DNA of 64,000 nucleotides from Lactococcus nasutitermitis (GCF_018403765.1 NZ_BOVQ01000010.1:1-64000), one strand, 5' to 3'. Positions 12,801 through 19,286 are shown, numbered from the stretch's first letter. The notes: generated from the sequence alone by a model not told the origin. A program made the numbers and translations.

Positions 12801-13365
12801 CACTCGTCGTGGAGCTTACATTGGTTGCTGCTAAGATTTGCTGGGCTGATGCCGGTGTCAAGATAAATCCAAGGTCATCCCCTACTTTATTATTAGAACC
12901 TGAAGCGAGTGTTTTCACATTAGAAACAGTAACCGCTTGTGTCATATCAAGTGCTTGATTAAAAATAGCCATCCCACTTTGAAAGCCACTGTCTGTCGCA
13001 AGTGTCATCGTACCCGATGTACTATTTTGAAAGCCAACTTTTGATGTTCCAGCACTATTTGCGCTTACCGTCTGATTGATTGCGCCAAAAGTCCAGTTGC
13101 TTTGTGTTTGTAAAGCACCTGTCGCTATCGCAATACTATTCGCAGATAGCGTTTGTCCAGGAACGAGTGTTCCTGCAGAGTTTGTTGCTGCATGAGCTAT
13201 GATAGGACTTGGTGTTAATAATGGAAGTGCTACTGATGCGACTCCTCCAGCAAATGTTACCAAGAGCATTGAGCCATATACCCATTGCTTACCACGTTTC
13301 CACATACGAAAATTCGTTTGTTTTTCTTCCCTTTGTGTGTCTTTGAATAATGTGCTATGTTTCAT
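3811..13365 (-). CDS. giant Ser/Ala-rich LPXTG surface adhesin with lectin and MucBP domains
   Basis: 3184 residues. The signal peptide has the KxYKxGKxW-type motif at residues 20-28 (RMWKRGKQW), used for large glycosylated surface proteins. Residues about 60-375 look like an L-type lectin domain (DDLGFILT; many Thr/Ser/Gly turns). Residues about 433-512 form a MucBP-like domain (VIVNYINAATGLPI … INVYYTP), followed by two units beginning FAYSYA. From about residue 960 to 3100 the chain is almost only Ala, Ser, Asn, Thr and Val, broken at intervals by a YPxDxxL signature. The C terminus is a sortase signal: LPKTG at 3145-3149, hydrophobic segment, KKRR tail. RBS AAGGAG. Two glycosyltransferases follow, so the Ser/Thr repeats are probably O-glycosylated. 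No secA2/secY2/asp genes are in the window, so export may use the normal Sec path. No frameshift seen. Confidence 0.92.
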   Translation of the reverse strand: MKHSTLFKDTQREEKQTNFRMWKRGKQWVYGSMLLVTFAGGVASVALPLLTPSPIIAHAATNSAGTLVPGQTLSANSIAIATGALQTQSNWTFGAINQTVSANSAGTSKVGFQNSTSGTMTLATDSGFQSGMAIFNQALDMTQAVTVSNVKTLASGSNNKVGDDLGFILTPASAQQILAATNVSSTTSGTSTTYSSTGGAPGPYLGIGKGVEAISGYVSGNTVNYAGLPNTVFAGRDFYADPSTSTMPADSTVGADSGSGSASQQIRIAQTNASGNLTTSGTTNSGTNPVASLSQGYDLSNGGLTTTNGPFDTVGLQWTPNTTTGNSTTGTLVLTYTVTIMPSDTFGSGHYQTETTTVTYTNLTVQNQMSLGLVGSTGGNSSTMTVNMASASLTTGNNLSSSTYLGSTGANTTSTQTTTVPAATISGYAASQPVIVNYINAATGLPIATAPSTSVSQAIGSSFGVDGTGDTTDYTHPTLSGYTYSSTSSPITVQNFAQSAINPNVINVYYTPNADIANFAYSYATGTPTLGAATLPSSYSTSGSVGLAIDSTGAVATNVLAKVPGGYSVASVTDPSGNTTYSSSTLSGAALIQAAENAYIYTSDFASEGANAGSAASSAASVAQSYYSYTSSLALSYQVAGSTTSYQSYSAIASAVSSLATAESIAASNFNAGNYPATNSTNNFTVTLSANSETATFAYSYASNYANTPTLAGSISETGLFGDTLSNISGSLATLPNNYQVSAVSYAGSTYAVGTQYTSLASNISAAVQSAINADNGGNYSTSNSFVLLVAPETVKATATLNFPDTFNTASTSNADSLAAISGDSVTSDTSTSGGTFVVSDAGVMGDNWSIEVPSTITDVTTGYVYYAVVTSDGDATGSADSPSSVIQGGKITGTYDGSNPSYSITYVMSNPSVNASLAAVAANSAADYVQGTKDSANATTTTATSANNLQNSYNDKSILSYATIASNANIEASNALNAALVSSTASNGTIVWTGGASSAATTAAQDAAIASQDAVDAASLFAAASSYLAMGNTAMAGTDSAAAAGLAADALQKMNSAVALLSLASSDSALASYDSSVAAKALASANSQAIVDNSLLAETSSSALSNAIVASQNAGSAGATFGAIPEYNSAASTAEVATSEANAITSMSNAFPDDTLIRSASSVISSANAEASTATLDASNAAAEAQSAASEAASLQALVAAYATDTAPASQYDPGSAAVLTLEIDNDASIAISDNARAAADSNIASTAVSEAAAAVIAASAEFEYLIASSAATVAAASSNAMSGVAISASSAASDANSIANQYPLDTINTSAASAANSDYLLASSATKVASSAVADAAVQSSIAKSVAVLAISAASAANLSLASYYNVQASSAALQALSDIAVVSQASQIASAALQDALAQSTAASNEYIQDKLASSYASDAGSASTSVASDATTVSSAASVASSANATAQADALLAQSYATEYGATDTALITAAENIDNYAAAANSYAADAAKASATASLYSSEASSLALLASSVAAVGDVTNAESYYNEISGFQISMADAIVAASKAADNAINAANLAANASEAASAAVTSDANASLASLASSVNSTAFNSAMSSFSEATIKNAANAQTAADSANSYASAGANGAGSYAAITASDSNDWPNDSIIASANNTAQSASTVASQAADLANNEVTQANQLVATASEQASDAASYEAHGDSSDALIAAEQASSAASAAASLASAASSNAAVASSAAQVASTAANTASLESSADAAQYGLAESYASNASSAVTFATSSNNSLTNSANAISNATDSTTAAQGSLSTLLASSDYSQFASNVAVVSDTDVISSAASVVTSEQAVANSAASEASNALSLASSDAIMASIAAQGSLSSYYASLAGSATAAGNTSVADSYQSQATSAAGQNNASLAASYASMAASEGAIVANDSAVASSALSVANSAATVASSEATNLSSALATLSAANTNGAYISSYESVASSATTVANTYENTATANNQNSVAVSSATSAASVANSLYAQNSGNTALSSDASLANSATNTANTESTVASQAAQDAIKASTAVNEDYKVISALTSAYDSASSAYASAVAAGDSASAASAEAAETSAANNVNLSLVASLASEANSYANEASADAKMANTASNAASSAAVVASNAAKQALNDAATLAVSNGTVAADNAAENAKNAAAEAEMANSAANDTTASTSQAATSATSLASQYPADSTILSAASLANSANAVAQSEATAASSAEMIASSAADKAASAAQAVTVDSLAGNTSAALSDQAVAESYAAIASSAASVASSAASVATSEKAVAESALDTVTTAAEKDAADSTASNNAAASAAIATANTASDVAQTASNVAVNNSLTTSEALNSYPNDMSLVADSTLASVANNAASSLATIASSAASAAITAANAGDTRDATSLAALASSAASGASSAAVEASQVAESASQQAEIDFASSANDTINLAKSASVTASTASTATSSDSSTASSVANLYPNDPALISDATIVSSATSLADSAALQASTEASEAIVAANAGDLSEASSYANAASSDATVASNARNQADSATQAMMNQALSDATSSAAELASQAIDSASNQAKNDLASSTNDAINLANSASVTASTASAATNKDSTTASSVANLYPNDPALTSDATVVSSAASLANSAALQASVEASEAIVAANTGNLSVASSYASAAGSDATMASNARNQADSATQVLMNQALSDAASTANSNATDNVALAVSIANSAVQVASLANTTVSSIENSYPSDASLVSLANETSSDSVIASSAAKAATTASEAMVKDLAAGDLTGAASQKAIAEQQASLASSAASDALKAASEATSVVSNEQLISALESCATGADKYASSATISKSMAANNTQSANDEATNLASLASANTSNVHVAFDNSLAESANSAANNANSIATNAKMVAITDASLASSYASLAKSAAEDGNTSVVSSYIAQAIYETNEASTAASTASSANSTALSARSLIHTLLMNARGDLQNEAMSMTSSASTAAASAKNSSSMTTSTTNVVVSEAGTYSSDKSLASLASQAKAEQSIAMSATSLASQAASLTNSYASAGQTSKAMSEEVIASSAASVASSALREVQSVADLANSLSTVDAGKTTKNTNAVKTMKTENNTNSSANNQPVVAMSKITASTLPKTGDGEEDSRIAMSVGLLTLLVAVFLKKRRNSDSKGKE
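3990..10480 (-). repeat. Ser/Ala repeat region of the adhesin with YPxDxxL punctuation
   Basis: About 2100 codons of low-complexity Ala/Ser sequence. Blocks are marked by a recurring signature such as LYPNDPAL, SYPNDMSL, QYPADSTI, SYPSDASL, FPDDTLI, QYPLDTI and DWPNDSI, each followed by Ser/Ala-rich sequence with hydrophobic spacing. At least eight copies plus one degenerate one (TYSSDKSL) can be read. Confidence 0.75.
5236..6082 (-). repeat. tandem 432-bp repeat inside the adhesin
   Basis: Two head-to-tail copies, 5236-5650 and 5668-6082, stay in register at an offset of exactly 432 bases (144 codons); both encode ASSVANLYPNDPAL and SNARNQADSATQ. The copies differ by scattered mostly synonymous changes, so the duplication is not brand new. 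Confidence 0.8.
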
Positions 13366-13400
13366 TGTGGAAACTCCTTCATAATGCCTTTAATTGTATA

Positions 13401-13424
13401 TTTAGCTTCGATTTTAAAGCTAAA
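13401..13424. promoter_or_regulatory. perfect inverted repeat before the adhesin start
   Basis: TTTAGCTT and AAGCTAAA, 8-bp arms around an 8-nt centre, 36 bases upstream of the adhesin start codon. It overlaps a poor promoter (TTAGCT, 17 nt, TATACA on the minus strand), so it could be an operator or a leader hairpin. Function unproven. Confidence 0.4.
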
Positions 13425-13693
13425 TTTTTCGACTATTTTATGTTATCATTTTTCAAAATTCTTAACGTTTCTTTTTAGAAATATTTCGGTTATCATTTCG
13501 CAACTTTTAGTTTTTTTTATTTCTTATAATTATTTTATTATTCGTTTAAATCTATGAATTATTTGGGTAAGTCCCATATATAATCTATAAATTTAGATTT
13601 TTACCGATAAACATTTGTTTATTTTGTTTTTATATAGTGTATTTATTATCTTTTTTATATGCTTCATTGTTATACAAATTTGTAGTAAAAAGA
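13425..13693. other. AT-rich spacer upstream of the adhesin
   Basis: No convincing gene. Small palindromes are present (ATAAACA/TGTTTAT at about 13603-13622; ACAAATTTGT near 13676). A 66-codon open frame on the + strand in this stretch is low-complexity Phe/Ile/Leu and is not credible. The adhesin promoter is probably here but none stands out. Confidence 0.4.
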
Positions 13694-13722
13694 TTTACAT
13701 AAACTCTAAATTCTGTTATAAT
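13694..13722 (+). promoter_or_regulatory. promoter of the antisense RNA
   Basis: TTTACA, 17-nt spacer, TATAAT: one mismatch from the vegetative consensus. It points right, towards the 3' end of the small ORF at 13812-13934, and no coding frame follows it. Confidence 0.75.
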
Positions 13723-13745
13723 AATCATGCGAAATGAGAATACGC

Positions 13746-13772
13746 AAAAAAAACGCGTGCTAGCCGCACGCG
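13746..13772 (-). terminator. terminator of the small-toxin mRNA
   Basis: On the minus strand CGCGTGC and GCACGCG form a perfect 7-bp GC-rich stem around a 5-nt loop, followed by eight T. Confidence 0.85.
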
Positions 13773-13800
13773 CATGTCTCTCATCTCGGACAATTGGGAT

Positions 13801-13832
13801 GACTAGCTACTTTACTTATGGCTAGTTTTTTT
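13801..13832 (+). terminator. terminator of the antisense RNA
   Basis: ACTAGC and GCTAGT pair around a 13-nt loop on the + strand and run into seven T. It lies inside the 3' part of the opposing small ORF. Confidence 0.6.
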
Positions 13833-13934
13833 GTATTCAATATAAGCTTTCACAAGTTCAAGGATTGTCTTCAACAGTGCTAGCACAGCTAGAAATGCTG
13901 TCATGAATACCGCTTTCTTGTCCGAGTGTGTCAT
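13812..13934 (-). CDS. 40-residue hydrophobic peptide, candidate type I toxin
   Basis: Reads MTHSDKKAVFMTAFLAVLAL then LKTILELVKAYIEYKKTSHK: charged N terminus, one membrane helix (about residues 9-30), Lys-rich tail, the usual build of small membrane toxins (holin-like/TxpA type). A strong Shine-Dalgarno (GGGGAGG) lies 15 nt upstream. Between it and the start is a three-codon ORF (ATG GTT ATT TGA) whose stop overlaps the toxin start (TGATG), suggesting translational coupling. The mRNA ends at 13746, so its 3' end faces the predicted antisense RNA. I cannot match it to a named family with certainty. Confidence 0.65.
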   Translation of the reverse strand: MTHSDKKAVFMTAFLAVLALLKTILELVKAYIEYKKTSHK

Positions 13935-14031
13935 CAAATAACCATTTAGCCTCCCCATCCTCCATTACTACTATTTGTAAGACCGTTGGCTACCGTTTAT
14001 TAAAAACTCTGAGCTTTTTTAGCACTAGCTC

Positions 14032-14059
14032 TATATACGTAAAAACATTCATTTGTCAC
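14032..14059 (-). promoter_or_regulatory. possible promoter of the small-toxin mRNA
   Basis: GTGACA, 16 nt, TATATA on the minus strand, just after the U-tract of the L17 downstream element and about 100 nt before the toxin ORF. Only moderately similar to consensus. Confidence 0.35.
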
Positions 14060-14079
14060 TGAATTTTTGAAAAAAGAGT

Positions 14080-14217
14080 AAAAAAAACAATCTTAATTGA
14101 GTGTACTATCTGATTAGAAAACTAACCAGATAGACAGAGCTAGACTAAGCAATGCTACTCAATGCCCTAGGCATCAACTCAGGCACACCGCCAACATCGT
14201 AACACTCAATAAGGATT
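14080..14217 (-). ncRNA. L17 downstream element (L17DE) with terminator
   Basis: Directly after rplQ the minus strand folds into a multibranch structure. A long closing stem pairs ATTGAGTGT near 14202-14217 with ACACTCAAT near 14096-14104. Inside are a hairpin ATGCC/GGCAT and a 12-bp hairpin CTATCTGGTTAG/CTAATCAGATAG with a TTTT loop. The 3' side runs into eight T (14080-14087). Position after L17 and overall shape fit the L17DE motif known from Lactobacillales; the match is from memory of that family. It ends the alpha operon transcript. Confidence 0.72.
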
Positions 14218-14250
14218 CTTATTTTTTTGTTTTTACTTTTATTTTTTAAA

Positions 14251-14631
14251 TTATACTAATTCGATGATTGCCATTGGTGCAGCATCACCACGACGTGGTT
14301 CTACTTTAAGGATACGAGTGTAACCACCGTTGCGACCTTCGTAGCGTTTAGCAATATCATTGAATAATTTTTGAAGTGCTGTTGGGAAAGTTTCAGTTTC
14401 TTCGTTGAAATCTTTTTCAGCAATTTCATTACGAACATATGCTGCTGCTTGACGACGTGCGTGCAAATCACCACGTTTGCCAAGAGTAATCATTTTTTCA
14501 ACTGTTGAACGAACTTCTTTTGCACGAGCTTCAGTTGTAACGATTGTTTCGTTGATAATCAACTGTGTTGTCAAATCACGAAGCATTGCTTTACGTTGTG
14601 CTGAGTTACGTCCGAGTTTACGCTTGCTCAT
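14251..14631 (-). CDS. rplQ: 50S ribosomal protein L17
   Basis: 126 residues starting [19 protein letters not shown], standard bacterial L17. The start is set at 14631 because AAAGGAG lies correctly in front of it; an 11-codon upstream extension in the same frame has no RBS. Last gene of the alpha operon (rpmJ-rpsM-rpsK-rpoA-rplQ), followed by the L17 downstream element. Confidence 0.97.
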   Translation of the reverse strand: MSKRKLGRNSAQRKAMLRDLTTQLIINETIVTTEARAKEVRSTVEKMITLGKRGDLHARRQAAAYVRNEIAEKDFNEETETFPTALQKLFNDIAKRYEGRNGGYTRILKVEPRRGDAAPMAIIELV

Positions 14632-14715
14632 TGTGTTTCTCCTTTCGTGGATTTGCTTTTGCAAATCTTTGTTTCAAGTATTAAATATGTCAATTTGAAC
14701 TATTTAATACTTGTC

Positions 14716-15657
14716 TTATTTTCTTTTTTTCAGGCTCAAGCCTAGTTCAGTCAATTTCACTTTCACTTCTTCTACTGATTTGTGACCGAGGTTTTTGACT
14801 TTAATCATGTCAGCTTCACTCATTTCAACAATATCAGCAACTGTATTGATACCTGCACGTTTTAAACCATTGTAAGCACGAACTGAGAAGTCCATATCTT
14901 CAATAATCTTATCCAATACACGTTCAGTTTTTACTGTTTCATCTTTGGCTACAAGTGTTTCAGCTTCTTGGACTGTATCTGACAAATCAACAAACAGATT
15001 TAAGTGGTCTGTTAAGATTTTTGCAGAAAGTGACAAAGCATCATCTGAACTAATAGTACCATTAGTTGAAATATCCAAAGTTAATTTATCGTAGCTTGAA
15101 TCTCCACCAACACGGGCAGGTTCTACTTGATAATTTACTTTGCTTACTGGTGTGTAAATAGAGTCAACGGCAATCGTACCAATAGGTGCGCCTTCGACCT
15201 TGTTTTCATCGGCAGGGACATAACCATAGCCTTTATTAACAGTCATTACAGCACGCATTGAGTGACCCTCAGCGATAGAGAACAAGTAGTGTTCTTTATT
15301 GACAATTTCAATGTCACTATCAGTTAAGATATCACCAGCAGTAACGTCCATAGGTCCTGTCACATCAAGTTCGATTTGTTTTTCAGAATCAACGTAAGAT
15401 TTAATCGCAATACCCTTGATAGCAAGGACAATTTGAATAACATCTTCACGTACACCAGGGATTGTAGCAAATTCGTGTTGTACACCTTCAATTTGAATTG
15501 AAGTGACAGCAGCACCTGGGAGTGATGACAAAAGGACACGACGTAAAGAATTACCTAAAGTTGTACCGTAACCACGTTCAAGTGGTTCAATAACGAATTT
15601 ACCGTAATTTTTTGTTTCGTCAAATTTAGTAATTTTTGGTTTTTCAAACTCAATCAT
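14716..15657 (-). CDS. rpoA: RNA polymerase alpha subunit
   Basis: 313 residues. The N-terminal dimerisation domain begins [20 protein letters not shown] and has the [20 protein letters not shown] core. The C-terminal domain that contacts DNA UP elements and activators spans roughly residues 245-313 ([33 protein letters not shown]). Lies between rpsK and rplQ as in other Firmicutes; RBS GAGGAG. Confidence 0.98.
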   Translation of the reverse strand: MIEFEKPKITKFDETKNYGKFVIEPLERGYGTTLGNSLRRVLLSSLPGAAVTSIQIEGVQHEFATIPGVREDVIQIVLAIKGIAIKSYVDSEKQIELDVTGPMDVTAGDILTDSDIEIVNKEHYLFSIAEGHSMRAVMTVNKGYGYVPADENKVEGAPIGTIAVDSIYTPVSKVNYQVEPARVGGDSSYDKLTLDISTNGTISSDDALSLSAKILTDHLNLFVDLSDTVQEAETLVAKDETVKTERVLDKIIEDMDFSVRAYNGLKRAGINTVADIVEMSEADMIKVKNLGHKSVEEVKVKLTELGLSLKKRK

Positions 15658-15705
15658 CTGTATTCTCCTCTAAAACGAAAAGTTATTAGCAACTAGAGTA
15701 ACTAA

Positions 15706-16089
15706 TTATACGCGACGACGTTTTGGAGGACGTGCACCGTTATGAGGTACAGGAGTCACATCAGAAATAGAAGTTACGTTAAGACCAGCGGCAGCAAGTG
15801 CACGGATAGCTGATTCACGACCAGAACCTGGACCTTTAACTGTAACAGATACTGTCTTCAAGCCTTGATCTTGAGCAGCTTTGGCAGCAGCTTCTGAAGC
15901 CATTTGTGCAGCGAATGGTGTAGATTTCTTAGAACCTTTGAACCCAAGTGCGCCAGCAGATGACCAAGCAAGAGCGTTACCATGAACGTCTGTAATCATA
16001 ACGATAGTGTTGTTGAATGTTGATTGGATATGTACAATACCTGATTCAATATTTTTCTTAACACGACGTTTACGTGTAATTTTTGGCAT
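15706..16089 (-). CDS. rpsK: 30S ribosomal protein S11
   Basis: 127 residues with the S11 core [15 protein letters not shown] and the basic tail [13 protein letters not shown]. Assembles in the 30S platform with S6/S18. Follows rpsM by 18 nt in the alpha operon. Confidence 0.97.
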   Translation of the reverse strand: MPKITRKRRVKKNIESGIVHIQSTFNNTIVMITDVHGNALAWSSAGALGFKGSKKSTPFAAQMASEAAAKAAQDQGLKTVSVTVKGPGSGRESAIRALAAAGLNVTSISDVTPVPHNGARPPKRRRV

Positions 16090-16107
16090 TTTAACTCCTT
16101 TCTAGTA

Positions 16108-16473
16108 TTATTTTTTCTTGCCTGCGATTGATTTAGCAGGACCTTTACGAGTACGTGCGTTGTTCTTCGTGTTTTGTCCACGTGTAGGAAGACCACGACG
16201 GTGACGCATACCACGATATGAACCAATTTCCATCAAACGTTTGATGTTGAGGTTTACTTCACGACGAAGATCACCTTCAAGTTTGAGTCCATCAAGTTCA
16301 CGACGAATTGCGTCTTCTTGATCAGATGTTAAATCTTTTGTACGAATGTCTTCTGAAACACCTGCAGCAGCAAGTACTTTTTGAGCGGTTGTAGTTCCAA
16401 CACCGTAAACATATGTCAATGAAATAACAATACGTTTTTCGTTTGGAATATCAACTCCAGCAAAACGAGCCAT
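16108..16473 (-). CDS. rpsM: 30S ribosomal protein S13
   Basis: 121 residues beginning [20 protein letters not shown], with the [21 protein letters not shown]-terminal extension that reaches the P-site tRNA. Located between rpmJ and rpsK. Confidence 0.97.
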   Translation of the reverse strand: MARFAGVDIPNEKRIVISLTYVYGVGTTTAQKVLAAAGVSEDIRTKDLTSDQEDAIRRELDGLKLEGDLRREVNLNIKRLMEIGSYRGMRHRRGLPTRGQNTKNNARTRKGPAKSIAGKKK

Positions 16474-16489
16474 TTAATTTAGTTCCTTT

Positions 16490-16606
16490 CTATCCCTGAC
16501 GTTGTTTGTGTTTTGGATTTACAGGGCAGATTACCATAACACGACCATTACGGCGAATAACTTTACAGTATTCGCAAATCGGTTTAACTGATGGTCTTAC
16601 TTTCAT
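16490..16606 (-). CDS. rpmJ: 50S ribosomal protein L36
   Basis: 38 residues, [20 protein letters not shown] … PKHKQRQG. Zinc-binding form with C-x2-C, a third Cys and a His. AGGAGG lies 9 nt upstream of the ATG. Sits between infA and rpsM. Confidence 0.97.
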   Translation of the reverse strand: MKVRPSVKPICEYCKVIRRNGRVMVICPVNPKHKQRQG

Positions 16607-16633
16607 TTTTATACCTCCTATTAAATTTGGGGG

Positions 16634-16852
16634 TTATCTGAAGCGGTATGTGATGCGACCGCGAGTCAAATCGTAAGGTGAAAGTTCAACTTGAACTTTG
16701 TCTCCGGGCAATACTCGGATATAGTTTTTACGAATCTTTCCTGAAATGGTCGCAAGAACGCGATGCCCATTTTCAAGCTCAACAGTAAACATTGCATTCG
16801 GCATCGTTTCGACAACTCTACCTTCTACTTCAATTACATCATCTTTTGCCAA
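16634..16852 (-). CDS. infA: translation initiation factor IF-1
   Basis: 72 residues, single S1-like OB fold ([20 protein letters not shown] … [11 protein letters not shown]). The start codon is TTG, 9 nt after a strong AAGGAGG, so initiation on this very abundant factor uses a weak codon with a strong RBS. A bidirectional terminator separates it from adk; I found no convincing promoter in the 208-nt gap. Confidence 0.95.
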   Translation of the reverse strand: MAKDDVIEVEGRVVETMPNAMFTVELENGHRVLATISGKIRKNYIRVLPGDKVQVELSPYDLTRGRITYRFR

Positions 16853-17060
16853 GCAAAAGTACCTCCTTAAAAATCCCCGAAAGATACAAATATATCTAAA
16901 AAGTCGGACTAGTATAGTTTATCACTTTCATTACTTTTTTGCAAGTAGTTCTTTTGGAAAATCCTTTATTTTTCTATATTTGTTGTGATTTAGGGGAATT
17001 AAAAGCCATTTTTTCTCTATGACAAGGGTTTCGTGTGTTTCTTTCTTGCTTTATTTTATG

Positions 17061-17087
17061 AAAAAAGGCCTATCTAGGTCTTTTTTT
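17061..17087 (-). terminator. terminator between adk and infA
   Basis: AAAAAAGGCCTA and TAGGTCTTTTTTT pair with a single mismatch around TC; A and T runs on both sides make it usable in both directions. Eight bases past the adk stop. Confidence 0.75.
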
Positions 17088-17094
17088 ATAATTA

Positions 17095-17742
17095 TTAGTC
17101 AAGAATAGCTTTAACATCTTGTGATACTTTATCAATATCTTGCTCACCACCAACATTTTTTACCAAGCCAAGAGTTGTATAATGTTCAATGATTGGTGCT
17201 GATTCTTTGATATTGACGTCTAAACGATTTTTTACAGTAGCTGGTTGATCGTCTGGACGTTGATAAAATTCGTGTTCACCACAAACATCACAAGTGCCTT
17301 CTACTTTGGTTGGATTATAAATCTTGTGATATGTTGCTCCACAGTTACGGCAGATATAACGTCCGCTCAGACGATTAACTAGAATATCAGGATTTACCTC
17401 GATATTGATAACTGCATTAAGCTTTAAGCCGAGTTCTACAAGCATTGTGTCAAGAGCGTGCGCTTGTTCAATTGTACGTGGGTAACCATCAAGTAGGAAA
17501 CCTGCCTCTTTAATATCATCTTGTGCCAGACGTTCTTTCACAATACCGTTGGTTACTTCATCTGGAACCAGTTCGCCTTTGTCAATGAATGATTGGGCTA
17601 ATTTACCCATTTCTGTTTCGTTTTTCATTGCAGCGCGGAACATATCTCCAGTTGAGATGTGATTAACATTATAATTTTTAACGATAAATTCTGATTGTGT
17701 CCCTTTTCCTGCACCAGGAAGTCCCATGATTAATAAGTTCAT
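17095..17742 (-). CDS. adk: adenylate kinase
   Basis: 215 residues; catalyses ATP + AMP to 2 ADP. P-loop [10 protein letters not shown] at residues 7-16, LID domain with zinc-type cysteines (CRNCGATYH … CDVCG) as in Gram-positives, and LLDGYPRT in the AMP site. The start at MNLLIMG is preferred because AGGAGA precedes it; 13 upstream in-frame codons are unlikely. Terminator-like hairpins lie on both sides. Confidence 0.96.
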   Translation of the reverse strand: MNLLIMGLPGAGKGTQSEFIVKNYNVNHISTGDMFRAAMKNETEMGKLAQSFIDKGELVPDEVTNGIVKERLAQDDIKEAGFLLDGYPRTIEQAHALDTMLVELGLKLNAVINIEVNPDILVNRLSGRYICRNCGATYHKIYNPTKVEGTCDVCGEHEFYQRPDDQPATVKNRLDVNIKESAPIIEHYTTLGLVKNVGGEQDIDKVSQDVKAILD

Positions 17743-17873
17743 TTTATTTTTTTCTCCTATAATTTTTTGTCTCTTGGACAAATTTCCGAAAGTTTTACGT
17801 ACCTATTTTAGCTTATTTTCTTGAAAAAATAAAGAAATGTCTTATTTTAGCTCTCTATTCTTTTAGCAAAAAT

Positions 17874-17906
17874 AAAAAATAGCTGCCATTAGGCAAACTA
17901 TTTTTT
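17874..17906 (-). terminator. terminator between secY and adk
   Basis: AAAAAATAG…GCC/GGC…CTATTTTTT hairpin overlapping the secY stop codon; ends in a T run on the minus strand. Probably partial, since no strong promoter for adk is evident. Confidence 0.65.
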
Positions 17907-19224
17907 ATGCTTCTTCAATTGGATTATCCATAAAACCTGTGTATTTACGTTTTAGAAGATATCCTTCAAGTTGTTTTACAGCTTGAATAGCTACTTGTAT
18001 CAAGATTAAGAGTGATGTTCCACCAAGGGCTACGATTTTTGGTAGTCCCCATACATTTTGAGCAGCGATTGGAATGATTGAAATCAAGCCAAGGAACAAT
18101 GCTCCAACTGTTGATAGACGCATCAATAAACGTGAAACGTATTTTTCTGTTCCCTTACCCGGACGAACTGATGGAATGTATGAGCCTTGTTTTTGTAAGT
18201 TTTCAGCCATTTTTTCTGGATTGACTTGAACAAATGAGTAGAAAAATGTGAACAAAATAATCAACAAAGCATAGAATAACATTCCTGTCCATGTCGTATA
18301 TGACAAGGCATTTTGTAAGGTGGATAACCATCCTACGCTATTACCATTCGCTTTTTGCAAAAACTGTAAAATTGTTGCTGGAGCCGTTGTAATAGAACCT
18401 GCAAAGATAACTGGAATAACTCCTGCTGGATTGACACGCAATGGTAGATATGAACTCATTGGCGCACCTTGAGTCAGCTTTGTGTATTGAATAGGTACTT
18501 TACGTTCTGCTTGTTGCACATAAGTTGTGATGTAGATGATAAGAATACAAGCAATAACTAATCCTACTACAAATAACCATGACATTGGAATCTCTGAAGG
18601 ACGAACGTTTTCAAACTTTTCTGTATAAACAGATTGGATTGCACTTGGAATGCCTGAGACAATACCCGCGAAGATAATCACTGATACTCCTGAGCCAAAT
18701 CCTTTTTCGTTAATCTGTTCCCCCATCCATGTAACAACCATCGACCCTGTGGTCAGGATTGCGCCAATCATCAGGTAGCTTTGCCAAGTTGGATTTTCAA
18801 CAATATTGAGTGAACTCATTGCTTGGAAACCTGCGGTGATACCAATAGATTGTGCCATTGCAAGAACCAAGGTTATATAACGTGTTGCCTGATTGAGCTT
18901 ACGACGCCCGATCTCTCCTTGTTTTGACCATTCCACAAATTTAGGTAAGATATCCATTTGCAAAAGTTGAACAATGATAGATGCCGTAATGTATGGAGAA
19001 ACTCCCATAGCAAAGAGTGAATAATTTTGCATGGCATTTCCTGACACCAAGTTCATCATATTGAGGAACGGTAAATCACTAATTTGATTTAAGTTTTGGA
19101 CATTGACACCTGGTACTGTGATATGGGCGCCAAGTCGAAAAACAAAAAGTATGAAGATTGTGAAGAAAATTCTTGCACGTACATCTTTTACTTTAAGTGC
19201 GTCTTTTAAAGTTTTAAAGAACAT
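17905..19224 (-). CDS. secY: preprotein translocase subunit SecY
   Basis: 439 residues with ten membrane helices; forms the Sec channel. Recognisable segments: RLGAHITVPGVN in the plug/TM1 region, QAERKVPIQYTK in the conserved cytoplasmic loop, RPGKGTEKYV before TM9. Start at MFFKTLKDALK because AAAGGAGG lies 5 nt upstream; an in-frame GTG two codons earlier overlaps the RBS. Follows rplO after a terminator-like hairpin. Confidence 0.97.
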   Translation of the reverse strand: MFFKTLKDALKVKDVRARIFFTIFILFVFRLGAHITVPGVNVQNLNQISDLPFLNMMNLVSGNAMQNYSLFAMGVSPYITASIIVQLLQMDILPKFVEWSKQGEIGRRKLNQATRYITLVLAMAQSIGITAGFQAMSSLNIVENPTWQSYLMIGAILTTGSMVVTWMGEQINEKGFGSGVSVIIFAGIVSGIPSAIQSVYTEKFENVRPSEIPMSWLFVVGLVIACILIIYITTYVQQAERKVPIQYTKLTQGAPMSSYLPLRVNPAGVIPVIFAGSITTAPATILQFLQKANGNSVGWLSTLQNALSYTTWTGMLFYALLIILFTFFYSFVQVNPEKMAENLQKQGSYIPSVRPGKGTEKYVSRLLMRLSTVGALFLGLISIIPIAAQNVWGLPKIVALGGTSLLILIQVAIQAVKQLEGYLLKRKYTGFMDNPIEEA

Positions 19225-19254
19225 TAGCACCTCCTTTAGCTTATTTTTTTAGTC

Positions 19255-19280
19255 AAAAAGCGATTGAAAAATCAATCGCT
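19255..19280 (-). terminator. attenuator-like hairpin between rplO and secY
   Basis: Perfect 9-bp stem AGCGATTGA/TCAATCGCT with a TTTT loop followed by five T on the minus strand. Only 30 nt remain before secY, too little for a new promoter, so it should reduce rather than abolish read-through. Confidence 0.7.
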
Positions 19281-19286
19281 AGTTTT

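Larger units (their letters stand above)
13729..13832 (+). ncRNA. predicted ~100-nt antisense RNA to the small-toxin mRNA
   Basis: Predicted from the promoter at 13694-13722 and the + strand terminator at 13801-13832. It is complementary to the last codons, stop codon and terminator hairpin of the minus-strand mRNA encoding a 40-residue hydrophobic peptide. This 3'-overlap layout is that of type I antitoxin RNAs (RatA for txpA, SR4 for bsrG). RNA existence is inferred, not seen. Confidence 0.6.

Noticed and set aside
13357-13557. 66-codon + strand frame upstream of the adhesin
   Set aside because: AT-rich Phe/Ile/Leu/Ser string, overlaps the adhesin start, no RBS or promoter.
14206-14228. 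+ strand terminator AATAAG/CTTATT with T run as evidence of another small RNA
   Set aside because: No + strand promoter could be found upstream; the hairpin sits at the edge of the L17 downstream element and may simply be part of its AT-rich flank.
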